NCBI GenBank assembly: GCA_963969345.1
Contig: OZ017767.1
Span: 4,058,739 to 4,122,738, forward strand
From: Turbatrix aceti
Taxonomy: Eukaryota > Nematoda > Chromadorea > Rhabditida > Panagrolaimidae
Reading direction: 5' to 3'
Length of the DNA: 64,000 nucleotides
Part shown: positions 20,379 through 32,848 of the stretch, in pieces
Layout: each line of letters starts with the position of its first letter
Position numbering within the stretch: the first letter of the stretch is position 1
Notes under the pieces: generated by a model
Told to the model about the DNA's origin: nothing
The model's input: only the letters and a program-made list of their open reading frames with translations
The model's database searches: none
Made by a program: the position numbers and the translations under genes

Positions 20379-23300
20379 ATAAATAATTTTTGATTAACCG
20401 CAAGACATTCATTGTAATAACTGAGATTGTTTTTTGCCGGTCGCTGAATAAACAGAATCAAAGATGTCACTTCTCAAAATTGATTTGTCTAATGAGTAAG
20501 AGTCAAATTAAAATTGATTGATGGCACGCTTATTACATCTTCATCGAATTTGCCCCACCCCAAATCATTTGTAAAATTAATTGTGCCCTGGGACAAACAA
20601 AAGGAGGCGAACTAAAATTATTTAGCAAACTGACGACACTGCTGGAATTTCTGGGAATAAATGCCTTGTCCGTTCTGGTTATCATCTGTTATGAATTACA
20701 AATATTCTGCTGTTCGCCGGAGCACGAGCGGCGTCGACTGATGGCCCCCAGAGACCCATCATTGTCTTCTTTTGCCCACTTTTAACTTATTTTTTATCCC
20801 AACCCCAGTTTAAGATTTTGAGGCGACATTATGAACTGAAATCGGCGCACTCGTAGCCAAAACTCAAGGATGACTCTCTCAAGAAGCCGGCAAGCGATGT
20901 GTAATGGTTCCGGACAACGGAAGACAAGTAGCGTGTGAAGCGTGTCATCTGCTGACTTGGCCCGAGGCAGGGACAAGCCACAAAAAGGACAAAAAGTGTT
21001 TATTCAGCAGCGGTCATAGCTTTTGTCGATCCCGGCCTCGCCCCTGTTGTGCCTTTTTGCCTTTTTCGACTTCCTTTGCCGGTTACGATTGTCTTCCTCG
21101 GGGCCAAACGGTGTGGTGCATGTTGTACACTGAATGTATCTTTGACCCAACCGAGTGTGCTCATCTTTTACACATCTGTAATTATTCCGTGTTCCGTTGC
21201 CCTATTGTAGGTGTCTTTTTTCGCGGATAAAGCACATTTATTGTTGAAAAATCACATGCTTTATTCACTTTCTGGCCGAACGCCCGCAAAAGTTTGGAAC
21301 AAATTACATAGTTCCTACCAAGTTGCTAGGCTTCCGACAGCGACCCGCATGATTGATGTTCGTTTGCCTGAGGAATCTAATGAATCCAAAGTGCCATTTA
21401 CGAAACTGATCGCTTGGTCTCATGTTCGCTTGTCCTGGTGGCCAATGGGACGTGCGATAATGGGGGCAGCATGCATAATTAAACTCACTAAAACACTTGC
21501 CTTTTTCGATGAGTGAAAAATTAGAGCAGCCTAGGGAGGATCTTCGAACTTGCTAGCAGATAAGTAATTTCTTCAAGTTGAACCCAATTTTTTAGAAGAG
21601 CATAGGTTTCAAACATGCCATTTTTGGCAGGCATCCTACGGTTCTGACTTGCTCGGCGCTTTTCAAATCTTTGTATAAGATAATATTTTTTATCCCGTTA
21701 ATCGTAATCTCCTTGCTTTATGCTCCGTAATATTAGGATTACACATCTACGCAATAGAAATCAGAAATTTGTTTGAAACGTCAGCGACGACGTTTTTTTC
21801 GGAACAAATGCAACTAGAGGGGGACAACGGGAGCCGTCCTGTCAAATGTGGCGTAAAGCTGTGCCGTCGACGCCGCCGGAGCGCGGGATGGGACAAATTG
21901 AGTTACCCACTTGTCTCCGAATGAATTCCCCGTTATCTCTTCAGGAATGCAGTGCGTGCTTTTTTTATAAATATTCGGTCGTAGCATCAACAATTTTTGT
22001 AACCGCTGCATGTTTTGGGCTTTATTTGCGTGTCTTGACTATTTTATTTTCCTACGGCACAGCACCTCTTGAGAGCTGTTGGCAAGGTTTTGCACTGAAT
22101 CCCCAAAATGACACGTTTAGTTTTTTAGACAAGTTTTTGACTTTTTAGGAATGATTCTGCCCGGGTGGTCGCTTTCAAAAATATACCGAAAAGTGTTTTT
22201 TTTTTGGAAGAGGTGCTTCCAGAAACCGCCGTAATATTATATTATATAATTGTTTTGTGGCATTGTTGATTTTTGGCATTATGATATACCCTATTTTTTG
22301 CAGAACATGTTTGCTGGCAAGTCCAATGTTTTTATCAGTGACTCTTCCAATCACCATCAAAGAAGACCTTCTGAGGTAAGGTTTTTTTACCGTAATCCTG
22401 CTTACGGAATTTTACATCGGAAGTTAAGTTTAATTTTATTCACAAAGATGCCTCAATTTTTATCCTGAAAAATTGTTTACTAGTGAAATAAAATTTTATA
22501 TACCAGACATTTTTATTAAAACAAATGGCGAACCATAAATTACAAATATAATAAATATTCCACATGTCAGGTAGAACGAACGCTGCACCGAGTCTTTGAC
22601 GCACCGCCTCGCTTTTGCCAGAACGTCTATCTGGATGGCCTCATTGTTCGGCTCTACTGGGCGCTTCGGTCCGTTCAACTCACGTTCTGCTACAAGAATC
22701 CAGGTTTTGTTTTTTATGCATAAAACACCTCTGGTTGTCAAAAATGCTGGGTAACAATTTTTTTATGACAAAACTGGGGGCAGTAGGATTATTGTGTCTT
22801 CACATCCGCTTGGTTTCACGTTACGTGGTTCTGCTCTTTCCGGGACTGCCAGAGCCCGGTGGTCCCCTCTCTGCCGCTTCCGCCGCGCTGTCAGAGCTTG
22901 GAGGCACGAGTTGAAAGCCCAATGAGTGTTAATAGGCTTCAAAGTCTCAAATTACAACGGGTTTTAATATGCCGGTTTTTACGCTGCAAAAACAATAATT
23001 TTTTGTTTTTGCAGTATATTTATAATTTTTTTGTGCTTTCAAAATTAGCAATGACATTTTTTTTAATTTTGTACGGTTCTGTTTTTTTTGCTAAACTTTG
23101 AACTATTTTTTTACACACACTCACACTTAAATCTACTAACATTTAGCAAAATTGGTCGTTGAATAAAAAATCACTTTTCCTTCGAAAACAAGTTCACTTT
23201 TCAAAAATGGCCGTAAACAATAACAAAATAGCCCAGCACCCCTTCCCTTCTCTTCTTCTTCTCCTCCTCCCCCTCCTATGTACACCATTATTTGTTGTTC

Positions 23301-24303
23301 TCACTTTTACCACTAATTAACAGCAGTTTTTTTTCGTAATACACATGAGATAAAAATCTAATCAAAAATTGCCCATCACTCTGACCCAGCTGGCAGCTCT
23401 TCTGCCTGGACGCGGCAGCCAGACACAAAACTGATGAACTAGATAAGCCCGTTGTTGCCGCGAGGAGTTGTCAGTTGTCAGATGGAAGCAGCAGCTTGTT
23501 GCTTCCACGATCCATGCCGCCCCTGCTACCACCACCGTCGAGTTGATGTGAGTGCAGCTGGGTTTAGCACGAGCGACTCCGTATGACGACGAACTGACGA
23601 CATCGATGGCAGTCTGATACCCATTGTTTTTTGTTGTCAACGACTTTTCATTACTTCGGGGTTGCCAGCTGGATGGAATATTAGACGACGGCCGAAGACG
23701 GACGAGAGAAGAAAAGCCAATTGTGCTTGCGTGGAGTGGTGGTCGTGCCCTTCACTTTTGTCAAAGTCCTGCGTCATTCAGAGTGCTGACTTTTGCACTT
23801 CCATCGGCAACAAGGGAAGACGAAACCGACCTGATTTGGCGTATCAAGTTGCCAGACTTCATTTTTGGTTCAAACGAACACTGGCTCATTCGACGTGATT
23901 TCTACTTCCAAGAAAACGTTCCCCGAAATTCAACTGATATTTGTATCCCTCAGAATCCGATTGTTGTGTCTCGTCTATTTTCTGTCAACTCCTTCGGCGA
24001 CACCGACGTCATCCATCCTCCTCCAAGTCGCAGGAGGAAGGAAAAAACATTCTGACCGTCGTAGCAGGAGCAGTGACGGAATTGCTGCATTGGTGTGCAT
24101 TTTTTGTCTCTGGTAACGAGTCCAATTGTTGCATTGCTCTACGTCTTGTCTCTGACCTTGCTGCGAAAGAACAAAGCCCCCCTCTTGTATGTGAAAAAAA
24201 GTGTAGGCACACTAGCATTCCTGAGTTTCCGTCATCTGGCAGGCCGAAACTTTATTTATTCCAATAGAATCCACGTATATTGTTGCTTCGCATTTCTGGG
24301 GCC
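20379..24303. other. Gene-free or unrecognised 3.9-kb region
   Basis: I find no reading frame here with recognisable domains or a convincing exon chain. Frames of about 100 residues occur (for example near 20904-21230, 21211-21516 and 23624-24055 on the plus strand), but they lack family features and overlap one another. Homopolymer T runs are frequent. The part next to 24304 should hold the promoter of the EF-hand gene. Confidence 0.4.
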
Positions 24304-25297
24304 ATGATGCACGGGAAAATTGATCACCAACCCCCGCAAATGTACGGCGATGAGGATGACGAGTCGCTTGCAGACACCGATCTCGATGATTGGTCCGAGA
24401 TTTTCAAGTTCGAAACTTTTGTCCGGCCGCCGACAATTGAGCAACTCATGGAGCTGACCGGACGCAGGTTTTCCCAGCGATGGATTAAGTATATGTACGG
24501 CAGGTTCAAGAATGCAAGTTTTTTTTTACATTTTTCTAACTATATTTTTTTGGTGCAGAAACTTTTTTAGTGTTGGTGTTTTGCACACTTTTTTTGACAC
24601 GTATCAGAAAACGCGTTTTTACAGGCTATCGAGTTTCCAAATGTTGTTTTTCAAAGTTTTCTTTTGCTGAAGCTCTATTTTTTTCAGGAATGCCCAACTG
24701 GAAAAATGCGATACTCCGAGTTCAAGGTGGTGTTCGGCATCTACCTGCCGGACCGCGTGGACGACGCCTACCTTCGTCGCATGTTCTTCGCCATCGCCGG
24801 CCAGAAAGAGGAAATTACCTTCAAAGTGAGTCAGTCTGCATTTACTATTTTTGTCGACACTCTCGCTTTCAGGACCTATTGTCCATCGTCACCCTGCTGC
24901 ACGCGAGCGACATGCAGAAGCATGCCGAATGGACGATGCGACTCATTAATCCCAAAACCACGAACAAAGTAACGTTATCGGTGAGCTCTTGTCCCAAAAG
25001 CTGAATGCAAGGGTCGCTTTGAAGGATTTCCATGAATTTGTCAAGAGCGTCTTCGTACTCACTCGCCGACCACCTCCAAAGGCGCCTCCCGGCATGCCGG
25101 GCATGCTCGACTCCTCCGTCTCTTCACCCGAAGCACAACCCTTCGGCTTCGTCGATTTTTCACCCACGACAATCCACAAGACAGCGTACAGGAGATCGTA
25201 TCTCGTCTTCCACGAAATCGACATCAGTGGCAAGGGATACTTCACAGTGCAGGATTTGAAGGACTACTTCGAACGCAAGCAAAAGGTTGTCGACTGA
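24304..25297 (+). CDS. NCS/KChIP-like EF-hand protein
   Basis: Four exons (24304-24513, 24688-24825, 24873-24973, 25012-25297) give about 244 residues. The order of blocks follows the neuronal calcium sensor/KChIP family: RPPTIEQLMELTGRRFSQRW, YGRFKNECPTGKM, FKVVFGIYLP, EITFKDLLSIVTLL, EWTMRLINPKT, DFHEFVKSVF, and a last helix pair around EIDISGKGYFTVQDL. In this family the protein binds Ca2+ and regulates channels or receptors at membranes. Most EF loops here lack acidic ligands; only the last retains D at loop positions 1 and 12, so Ca2+ binding may be weak. No N-terminal myristoylation motif (MGxxxS) is present. Exon 1 ends at a GC donor (AAT|GCAAGT), which alone keeps FKNECP in frame. The third intron (38 nt, 24974-25011) is unusually short and its borders are less sure. 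Confidence 0.65.
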
Positions 25298-25553
25298 GGG
25301 CGTGTACTGTGTACCATACATCAAACGCATTTACTTATCAATAAAACTTTATTATTGTCGAACGGTGACACAAAGACAAGGAATTCAGGATGTTAAAAAA
25401 TAATATAGATGGCACAAAAGTTGTCCAAAAATGGACATGTACTATAGCAGGAAAGTGCAATTTGGGTGCTCTGACAACGAAAATTTTTACGCAGCGGTGT
25501 GTTTTATGGATCCAACTTTTCGCTAGGCTGCATCCATTGACTTCGCTGCTGCC
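25298..25553. other. Short intergenic region
   Basis: It contains an AATAAA signal about 45 nt after the EF-hand stop codon, then the 5' flank of ALG12. Same-strand spacing is about 250 bp. Confidence 0.5.
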
Positions 25554-28407
25554 ATGGATAACATCAAATCATCAGAATGGTTTCTGTTCATGGTTATGAT
25601 GGTCCACATCATCCTGGCACTCTTCACCAAGGTCGAGGAAAGCTTCAACGTCCAGGCAATTCACGACATCGCATACCACGGAATCGACGTTGACAAGGTG
25701 CGTCGACTGACTTGCTTACCATCAATTTTGAAGTTCTTTGCTATTTTATTACTTTTGGAATGCCGTTCAAATCCGAGTAACATCTTTTTATGATATTTTA
25801 TTACTTCTGGTGCGCTGCATAACATTCGAACTTCGCTATTATGTTACTTTAGGTGCCCAAAATTCAACGACCGAAAAGTAACACAATAACGAAGTACGAA
25901 TATTATGCAGCTCACCTGAAGTAATACAATAGCGAAGTTAGAATGTTATGCAGCGCACCAGAAGTAATATAATAAAACTGAAAAGTGTTATTCTCGAAGT
26001 TTTTTTTTCGCTATAATATTACTTCTGTACGACCATCCAAATCGAAGTAACATTTTTTTTCACTTTTTGATGAAAATGCTCATTTCAGTATGATCATCTC
26101 GAGTTCCGCGGGGTCGTGCCAAGGACTTTTACCGGGCCGCTGGCTGTCTCTGCGATCCTGATTCCCGTCACGAGGATCATGACCTTCATCGGGACAACCA
26201 AAGAGATGATCCTCATGATGGGTATGTGCTTTTATACCTAGAATTATGCCACTGGTTTTGACCAAGGAATTTGCAGCTCGGCTTATCCTCGGTGCAGCGG
26301 TGATCTTCGCGTTCTGCAATTTTGCCCGAAGCATTGAAAAGCGCTTTGGCCGGGAAACAGCTCTCTTCCTGCGCATCGCCGCTGCCAGTCAGTTTCACTT
26401 CATGTTCTACGCCTCACGCCCTCTGCCGAACACGTTTGCTCTCGTGCTGGTGCTTGTCGTTTACCAGCTGCTGCTTGACGAAAAGTACCTTACAGCCGTT
26501 ATGGTGGCGACATTCGCGACTTTTGTATTCCGGTTCGAACTCGTTCTCCTCTTCGGTCCGCTCTTCCTCGTTGCCATGCTGCAGCGCCGACTCGGCTTCT
26601 TCGAAGCTGTTTTCGTCGGACTCGGCACGCTAGGAATGTCGCTCGCAGTCACCGTGCCGATCGATTCGTTTTTCTGGCAACGACGGGTCTGGCCTGAGGG
26701 CGAAGTGATCTGGTTCAACGTCGTCGAAAACAAAAGCTCTGATTACGGAACTTCTCCTTTCTGGTGGTACTTCTTCCCTGCTATTCCCAAGGCCCTGGCT
26801 GCGTCGACCGTACTCATCCCGATCGGCATGTTCTTTGAAAGGCGCGTTCTGCCTTTCGTTTTGCCGATCCTCGCCTTTGTCATGGCGTATTCCTTCCTAC
26901 CACACAAAGAACTCCGATTTGTCATCTACGCTCTACCTATACTTAACATACCTGTGGCCGCATTCTGCGCACGCATGTAAGTGTATTTTTACAAATTACG
27001 TTGAAAAACTAATCAAAACAAAAAACAGCATTTTTAATATTTTATGACACAATATTTAGATTACCAAAGAAATATTATAATGAAAAATATATGTTAATCA
27101 TAGCACCTGACGTAATAAAATACAGTTGAAAAATTTTACTCGCAAAATAACGTTCCTTTTCACTATTTTATTACTTCTGGATACCAATTTACAACGAAGT
27201 AACATTTTTTCACGCATTTCGTTACTTTTGGTGCCAAATTCAAAGACCCAAAAGTAATATAATAGCGAAGTTAGAATGTTATGCAGCGCACCTGAAGTAG
27301 CATAATAGCGAAGTTAGAATGTTATGCAGCGCACCTGAAGTAATATAATAGCGAAGTTAGAATGTTATGCGGCGCACCTGAAGTAATAAAATAAGGCTGA
27401 AAACTGTTGTTCACGAAATAATATTTCTGTTCCGCTATTGCATTACTTTTGAGACGCCCGTCTGAATCGAAGTAATGTATTTTCACGTTATTTTATTACC
27501 TTTTGTATGCCTTCCAAATCGGAGTAACATTTTTTTTGTTGTTATATTACTTTAGGTGTGCTGCATGACATTCGAACTTCGCTATTATATTATTTTCCGG
27601 TCTTTGAATTTGGGGCACCTGAAGTAATATAATAGTGACGTTAGAATGTTATGCAGCGCACTAGGAGTAATAAAATAAGACTGAAAAGTGTTATTCGCGA
27701 CATTTCTGTTCCGCTATTTTATAACTTTTGGATTGTCATCCAAATCGAATCAATGTTGTGCGAGTAACAACGTTTATGTTGGACGATCCAAAAGTTGTTT
27801 GTAAGTAACAAAATAGCGTAATTACTTCAGATAACCACTGTTAATGATTTTTTTAGTTGGATCAACAAGTCGAAATCAGTGATACGCTTTCTACTTGCTG
27901 TTGGTATATTGGCACACTTTGCGGCCAACTTTTTATCCACTCTTGCTTTCTTGTACGCAAGCACCGGCAATTATCCGGGAGGTGCTGCGCTTTCTAACCT
28001 TCAATTCAAGCACCGGTATCTTCGAAACAAAAACATTTCAATTCACATTGACCCATTCTGCGCTGAAACGGGAATATCGAGATTTGGACAGCTTTTTGAC
28101 AACTGGGAGTGAGTTTTTTTACCTAGAGTGTAACACAGGCGTTTTTAAATTTTACAGGTACAACAAAACCGAAAATCTTTCCGCAGAGCAACTTCAACGC
28201 TTTGACTTTCTTCTCTTCGGAAACGCGACCACCGAACCACTTCGAGAACAACTGATCGCAAACTTCTCACAGACGCATAAGGAGTACTTCACGGTGGAAG
28301 GATTCCACAGGATCGCTTTCAAAAAGTACAAATTGCCATTACCAATATCACCTCCCTATCCAGTCTTCAAATTTCGTGAAAAAGTTATTGTACTGAAAAA
28401 GCTTTAA
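25554..28407 (+). CDS. ALG12: Dol-P-Man:Man7GlcNAc2-PP-Dol alpha-1,6-mannosyltransferase
   Basis: Five exons (25554-25697, 26089-26221, 26277-26976, 27857-28108, 28158-28407) give 492 residues, close to the 488 of human ALG12, with all phases consistent. It is a polytopic ER membrane enzyme of the GT22 family that adds the eighth mannose to the lipid-linked oligosaccharide for N-glycosylation, using dolichol-phosphate mannose. Diagnostic segments: [15 protein letters not shown] with [14 protein letters not shown] in the first lumenal loop, [46 protein letters not shown], the family motif [13 protein letters not shown] and [14 protein letters not shown]. Introns 1 and 4 are long (391 and 880 nt) and filled with the dispersed GTAATA/AATAGCG repeat. 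It ends 130 bp from the convergent SSQ-like gene. Confidence 0.95.
25735..26065. repeat. Dispersed repeat in ALG12 intron 1
   Basis: It contains multiple GCGCTGCATAACATTCGAAC, CTATTATGTTACTTTAGGTG and AAGTAATACAATAGCGAAGT words on both strands. It is a copy of the same family as 27050-27830 and 42755-43440. Confidence 0.7.
27050..27830. repeat. Dispersed repeat in ALG12 intron 4
   Basis: This is the longest copy of the family in the window. A roughly 55-bp segment (GTAATATAATAGCGAAGTTA, then GAATGTTATGCAGCGCACCT) is tandemly repeated near 27250-27370. The flanks are individual units with GTTACTTTTGG or AAGTAACATTTTTT cores. Confidence 0.75.
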
Positions 28408-28536
28408 TTATGTTTTCTTCACTTATGCATCGTGTTTATAAAACTCTCAGGATCAGAATGGTATGAGGAGACTGGAGTAAGGGATGTGATTATCGAGATC
28501 AGGTAGCGACCGCCGGGGTGAACATTGTTGTCGAGA

Positions 28537-28770
28537 TTATTTCGGGGCAAAGTAGGCCGAGGTGGCTCCACCACCGGTGCCGCCGCCGACGCCAAAGTAG
28601 GCCGAGGTGGCTCCACCGCCAGCGGCGCCACCGCCACCGCCTCCGCCGCCGCCGCCGATGGGACCTGAGGGTTTGGGAGCGCCGGCAGCGCCGACGCCGA
28701 AGTAAGCAGACTGGGCACCACCGCCTCCGCCGCCGCCGACGCCAAAGTAGGCCGAGGTGGCTCCACCGCC

Positions 28771-28809
<39 letters not shown>

Positions 28810-29794
28810 ACCAGGAGAACCGGCAGGAGCGCCACCGACACCGCCGATAGCAGTCATCGTAGCTGAAAAAAACCGTTAAGTTAAATTATACATACATAGA
28901 AGTAAAGAACTTACATCCACCGCCCATAGGAGCGCCGCCCATAGGAGCGCCGCCGATCGCAGTCATCGTAGAGGATCCCATGCCACCGCCCATCGGAGCG
29001 CCAACAGCCGTCATTGTAGAAGCGCCCTTTGGAGCACCGCCGATGGCAGTCATTGTAGAAGATCCGCCGCCCATGGGAGCACCACCAATTGCAGTCATCG
29101 TAGAAGATCCACCGCCCATTGGAGCGCCGACAGCAGTCATGGTTGAGGCACCTTTCGGAGCACCGCCGATTGCAGTCATCGTGGAAGATCCGCCGCCCAT
29201 GGGAGCACCACCAATTGCAGTCATCGTAGAAGATCCACCGCCCATTGGAGCGCCGACAGCAGTCATGGTTGAGGCACCCTTCGGAGCACCGCCGATTGCA
29301 GTCATCGTGGAAGATCCGCCGCCCATGGGTGCACCGCCAATCGCAGTCATCGTAGAAGATCCACCGCCACCGCCCATCGGAGCGCCGACGGCTGTCATTG
29401 TCGAAGATCCCATTGGAGCTGGGGCACCACCGACCGCGGTCATTGTAGAAGCTGAAAAATTGAATTTCGCTTCAGATTCAAAAAAGAAAAAAAACTTACA
29501 TCCCATCGCAGGAGGAGGGGGAGCAGGGGCACCGCCGCCGCCTCCGCCACCGCCGCCACCACCACCGACAGCAAAGTACGCGGATTGGGCTCCGCCACCG
29601 CCGCCGGCACCGCCGACGCCGAAGTAGGCAGATTGTGCTCCGCCACCGCCGCCGCCGCCGCCGCCCGAAGGCATGGGAGCAGCGCTACTAGCACCTCCGC
29701 CGCCGCCAGGTTTAGCTCCACCGACGCCGAAGTACGCGGACTGGGCACCGCCGCCGCCGCCGGCACCGCCGACACCGAAATAAGCCGAAGTCAT
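28537..29794 (-). CDS. SSQ-like glycine-rich protein, copy 1
   Basis: Three exons (29500-29794, 28915-29451, 28537-28862) give 385 residues. The protein is built from repeats of SAYFGVGG, often preceded by GGAQ or GGAT, separated by poly-Gly runs. The middle exon is made of STMTAVGAPMGGG/STMTAIGGAPKGA repeats. It has no signal peptide or membrane helix. MTSAYFGV starts and STMTAVGGAP repeats are what I recall for the C. elegans SSQ (sperm-specific family, class Q) proteins, expressed in spermatogenesis; that link is from memory. A near-identical copy on the same strand lies 1815 bp away (30352-31609), introns included. The start at 29794 is chosen because it is shared with that copy. Confidence 0.7.
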
Positions 29795-30351
29795 CCTACG
29801 CAGACACGAAGGAAAAAGATGCCACCGAAAAGAAAGAAATGTTCTCGCAGCTACCAAAAGCGATTGACGCGACGGCAGAGAAGAAACACTGATCACCGGC
29901 GAAAAATGGATGATGCCTTTAATACCGATTCACCGTGATCGCTATGCAGATTCATGATTATTTTTTTTTGGCAAAACTGTTGTCACCATACCAGAAATAA
30001 GCCTGGGAATTTGAATGTTCGTCTGTAAATACCGAGATATTCTCTATTCCGAAGTATTCACAGTACATACTAAACATGTATCCTTCACTATTGTGTCCTA
30101 AACGGATCTTAAACTAATCTCTAAATCCATCAGAATTATGAACGCACCTAAATTATTTTAATTGCCGGATCTGTCAAACGAATAAACAAGAAACTTTTCA
30201 CATGGTCGTCAACGGTTGCATGAATGACATCGTGAAAAATTTCACATGAGACAAATCACGTGCTGAATTCCTGTTTTTGCCAAATAAACTCGCTCCACTA
30301 CACAGTGCATCAAGCCTCGATTTATGTCCATGCCACATCAACATTACAAAA
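29795..30351. other. Spacer between the two SSQ-like genes
   Basis: About 560 bp. The part upstream of copy 1 (GAGAAGAAACACTGA, CCTTTAATACCG near 29878-29930) resembles the part upstream of copy 2 near 31720-31775 but is clearly diverged, unlike the genes themselves. Confidence 0.5.
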
Positions 30352-30588
30352 TTATTTTGGAGCGAAGTATGCTGAGGTAGCTCCACCACCGGTGCCGCCG
30401 CCGACGCCAAAGTAGGCCGAGGTGGCTCCACCGCCAGCGGCGCCACCGCCACCGCCTCCGCCGCCGCCGCCGCCGCCGATGGGGCCTGAGGGTTTGGGAG
30501 CGCCGGCAGCGCCGACGCCGAAGTAAGCAGACTGGGCACCACCGCCTCCGCCGCCGCCGACTCCAAAGTAGGCCGAGGTGGCTCCACC

Positions 30589-30620
<32 letters not shown>

Positions 30621-31609
30621 CACCACCAGGAGAACCGGCAGGAGCGCCACCGACACCGCCGATAGCAGTCATCGTAGCTGAAAAAAACCGTTAAGTTAAA
30701 TTATACATACATAGAAGTAAAGAACTTACATCCACCGCCCATAGGAGCGCCGCCCATAGGAGCGCCGCCGATCGCAGTCATCGTAGAGGATCCCATGCCA
30801 CCGCCCATCGGAGCGCCAACAGCCGTCATTGTAGAAGCGCCCTTTGGAGCACCGCCGATGGCAGTCATTGTAGAAGATCCGCCGCCCATGGGAGCACCAC
30901 CAATTGCAGTCATCGTAGAAGATCCACCGCCCATTGGAGCGCCGACAGCAGTCATGGTTGAGGCACCCTTCGGAGCACCGCCGATTGCAGTCATCGTGGA
31001 AGATCCGCCGCCCATGGGAGCACCACCAATTGCAGTCATCGTAGAAGATCCACCGCCCATTGGAGCGCCGACAGCAGTCATGGTTGAGGCACCCTTCGGA
31101 GCACCGCCGATTGCAGTCATCGTGGAAGATCCGCCGCCCATGGGTGCACCGCCAATCGCAGTCATCGTAGAAGATCCACCGCCACCGCCCATCGGAGCGC
31201 CGACGGCTGTCATTGTCGAAGATCCCATTGGAGCTGGGGCACCACCGACCGCGGTCATTGTAGAAGCTGAAAAATTGAATTTCGCTTCAGATTCAAAAAA
31301 GAAAAAAAACTTACATCCCATCGCAGGAGGAGGGGGAGCAGGGGCACCGCCGCCGCCTCCGCCACCGCCGCCACCACCACCGACAGCAAAGTACGCGGAT
31401 TGGGCTCCGCCACCGCCGCCGGCACCGCCGACGCCGAAGTAGGCAGATTGTGCTCCGCCACCGCCGCCGCCGCCGCCGCCCGAAGGCATGGGAGCAGCGC
31501 TACTAGCACCTCCGCCGCCGCCAGGTTTAGCTCCACCGACGCCGAAGTACGCGGACTGGGCACCGCCGCCGCCGCCGGCACCGCCGACACCGAAATAAGC
31601 CGAGGTCAT
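30352..31609 (-). CDS. SSQ-like glycine-rich protein, copy 2
   Basis: Three exons (31315-31609, 30730-31266, 30352-30677), 385 residues. Exons 1 and 2 and both introns are almost identical to copy 1 at nucleotide level. In exon 3 the two poly-Gly runs differ in length in opposite directions, so total length is the same. Upstream and downstream flanks are different outside the coding unit. It is likely sperm-specific by analogy with the SSQ family. Confidence 0.7.
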
Positions 31610-32848
31610 ATCAGGAAAAGTTGCCGGTCAGAGAGACGAACACCGGACAAAAAAGACGCACTTGAGTCACCTGGACTCTAAACAATGTTCTCGCAACTGC
31701 CGAAGCGAACGCAGCGCGCAGGAGAAGAAACACTGACAATGAAGAATGGAATGCATTTGCCTTTAATACGGTTTTATAAGCATTGGCATGCTAATTTTGT
31801 TGATTTTAGAATATTTGGGTAAATTTGGGGTTTTCTAAGTCTGTGTAATTTGTTTTAGACGAATTGTGAATGGCACTTCTCATAGTAAATCGTCCCGGTG
31901 AGCTACTTCTGTTAAAGACAGCAGTGAATCTTCTTCTACTTTGATGCCGAGAATTCACTTGTCATGCACATCACGGCACTCTGGTGGTCTTGCGTGCCGA
32001 TGCTATTATCCTCGCAAGCCGATGCAGAAGCAAAGTCATCATCTGATGGTAAATCGAAAAAAAATGTGTCAGCAGTATGAAACATTTGATACATTTTGAG
32101 CCACAGTTGTACCGACATGAGAGCGTCGCTTTTGTGAAAATACAGATGCGAGCGAAGAATTACACACCTCTGTCAGAGTGCTCGCAGCAGACTCAACTCT
32201 TCGGAAAATCAAAATGATTTGTTTGATAACTTTTTTGAAAAACTTCAATCGAAACATGCAAAATAATTTACTTTGTCTGTCGACTTCGGTGGTAAGGGAA
32301 TGCTTGTTTACCTGTTTTCTTTTTTTTGCGTGTCTGACCTTCAGGCAACTAATTGCTTCCCAGTGAGGTCTTTTGTTCGGAAAATTAGGAGCATTTTGTT
32401 GAAAGAGCTCTTAAAAAAGTGAGGTTACTATTGTGTTTAACAGGTTTTGATCTGTTGAACTCACTCATAAATATGTTTGTATTTTGGTATCAATTGAAAA
32501 CGGCCAAAAAGTACAAAAATCTCAAATCCCGAATTAGATATTTGTTCCGCTTGAGTTTTGATGATTTAGTGCGTGCTAGGGTCGCTCTCTTCCTTTTTTT
32601 TTACTCGCTTGGAAAAAAATATAAAATATAGGATCCACAACATACGTACCAACAAATGCGTACACCTGCCCGCTGCTGGATGGATGGTCTATTTTGTGTT
32701 CTACTTTCTATTCTGTGTTCTGTGCACGTTTCTTCAAGGCGGGGCCACAGCGTTCAGCAGAAGTATATAAAGTTCTTCGGTAAAAATAGTAATCCACAGC
32801 ATCTGATTCTTCCTCGGCAGTCATCTCTACTGCTGCAAATCCAGAAAC
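31610..32848. other. Intergenic region, no gene recognised
   Basis: This stretch of 1.2 kb separates the minus-strand SSQ-like gene from the plus-strand OYE gene. Short frames are present, none with recognisable features. The last 90 bp contain the TATA box of the OYE gene. Confidence 0.45.
32764..32772 (+). promoter_or_regulatory. TATA box of OYE paralogue 2
   Basis: TATATAAAG lies 77 nt before the ATG at 32849, a fitting distance for a leader of about 50 nt. Confidence 0.5.

Noticed and set aside
20904..21516. Two frames of about 100 residues on the plus strand
   Set aside because: They have no recognisable domain, no convincing splice partners and overlapping frames. They were kept as unassigned DNA.
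27050..27830. Periodic A/T clusters of the kind seen in germline-gene introns
   Set aside because: The repeated unit is about 45-55 bp with a defined sequence and both orientations, not 10-bp phased A/T runs.
28980..31442. Proline-rich 215-residue frames on the plus strand
   Set aside because: They are antisense shadows of the STMTA-GGAPMGGG repeats of the two SSQ-like genes, with no splice signals of their own.
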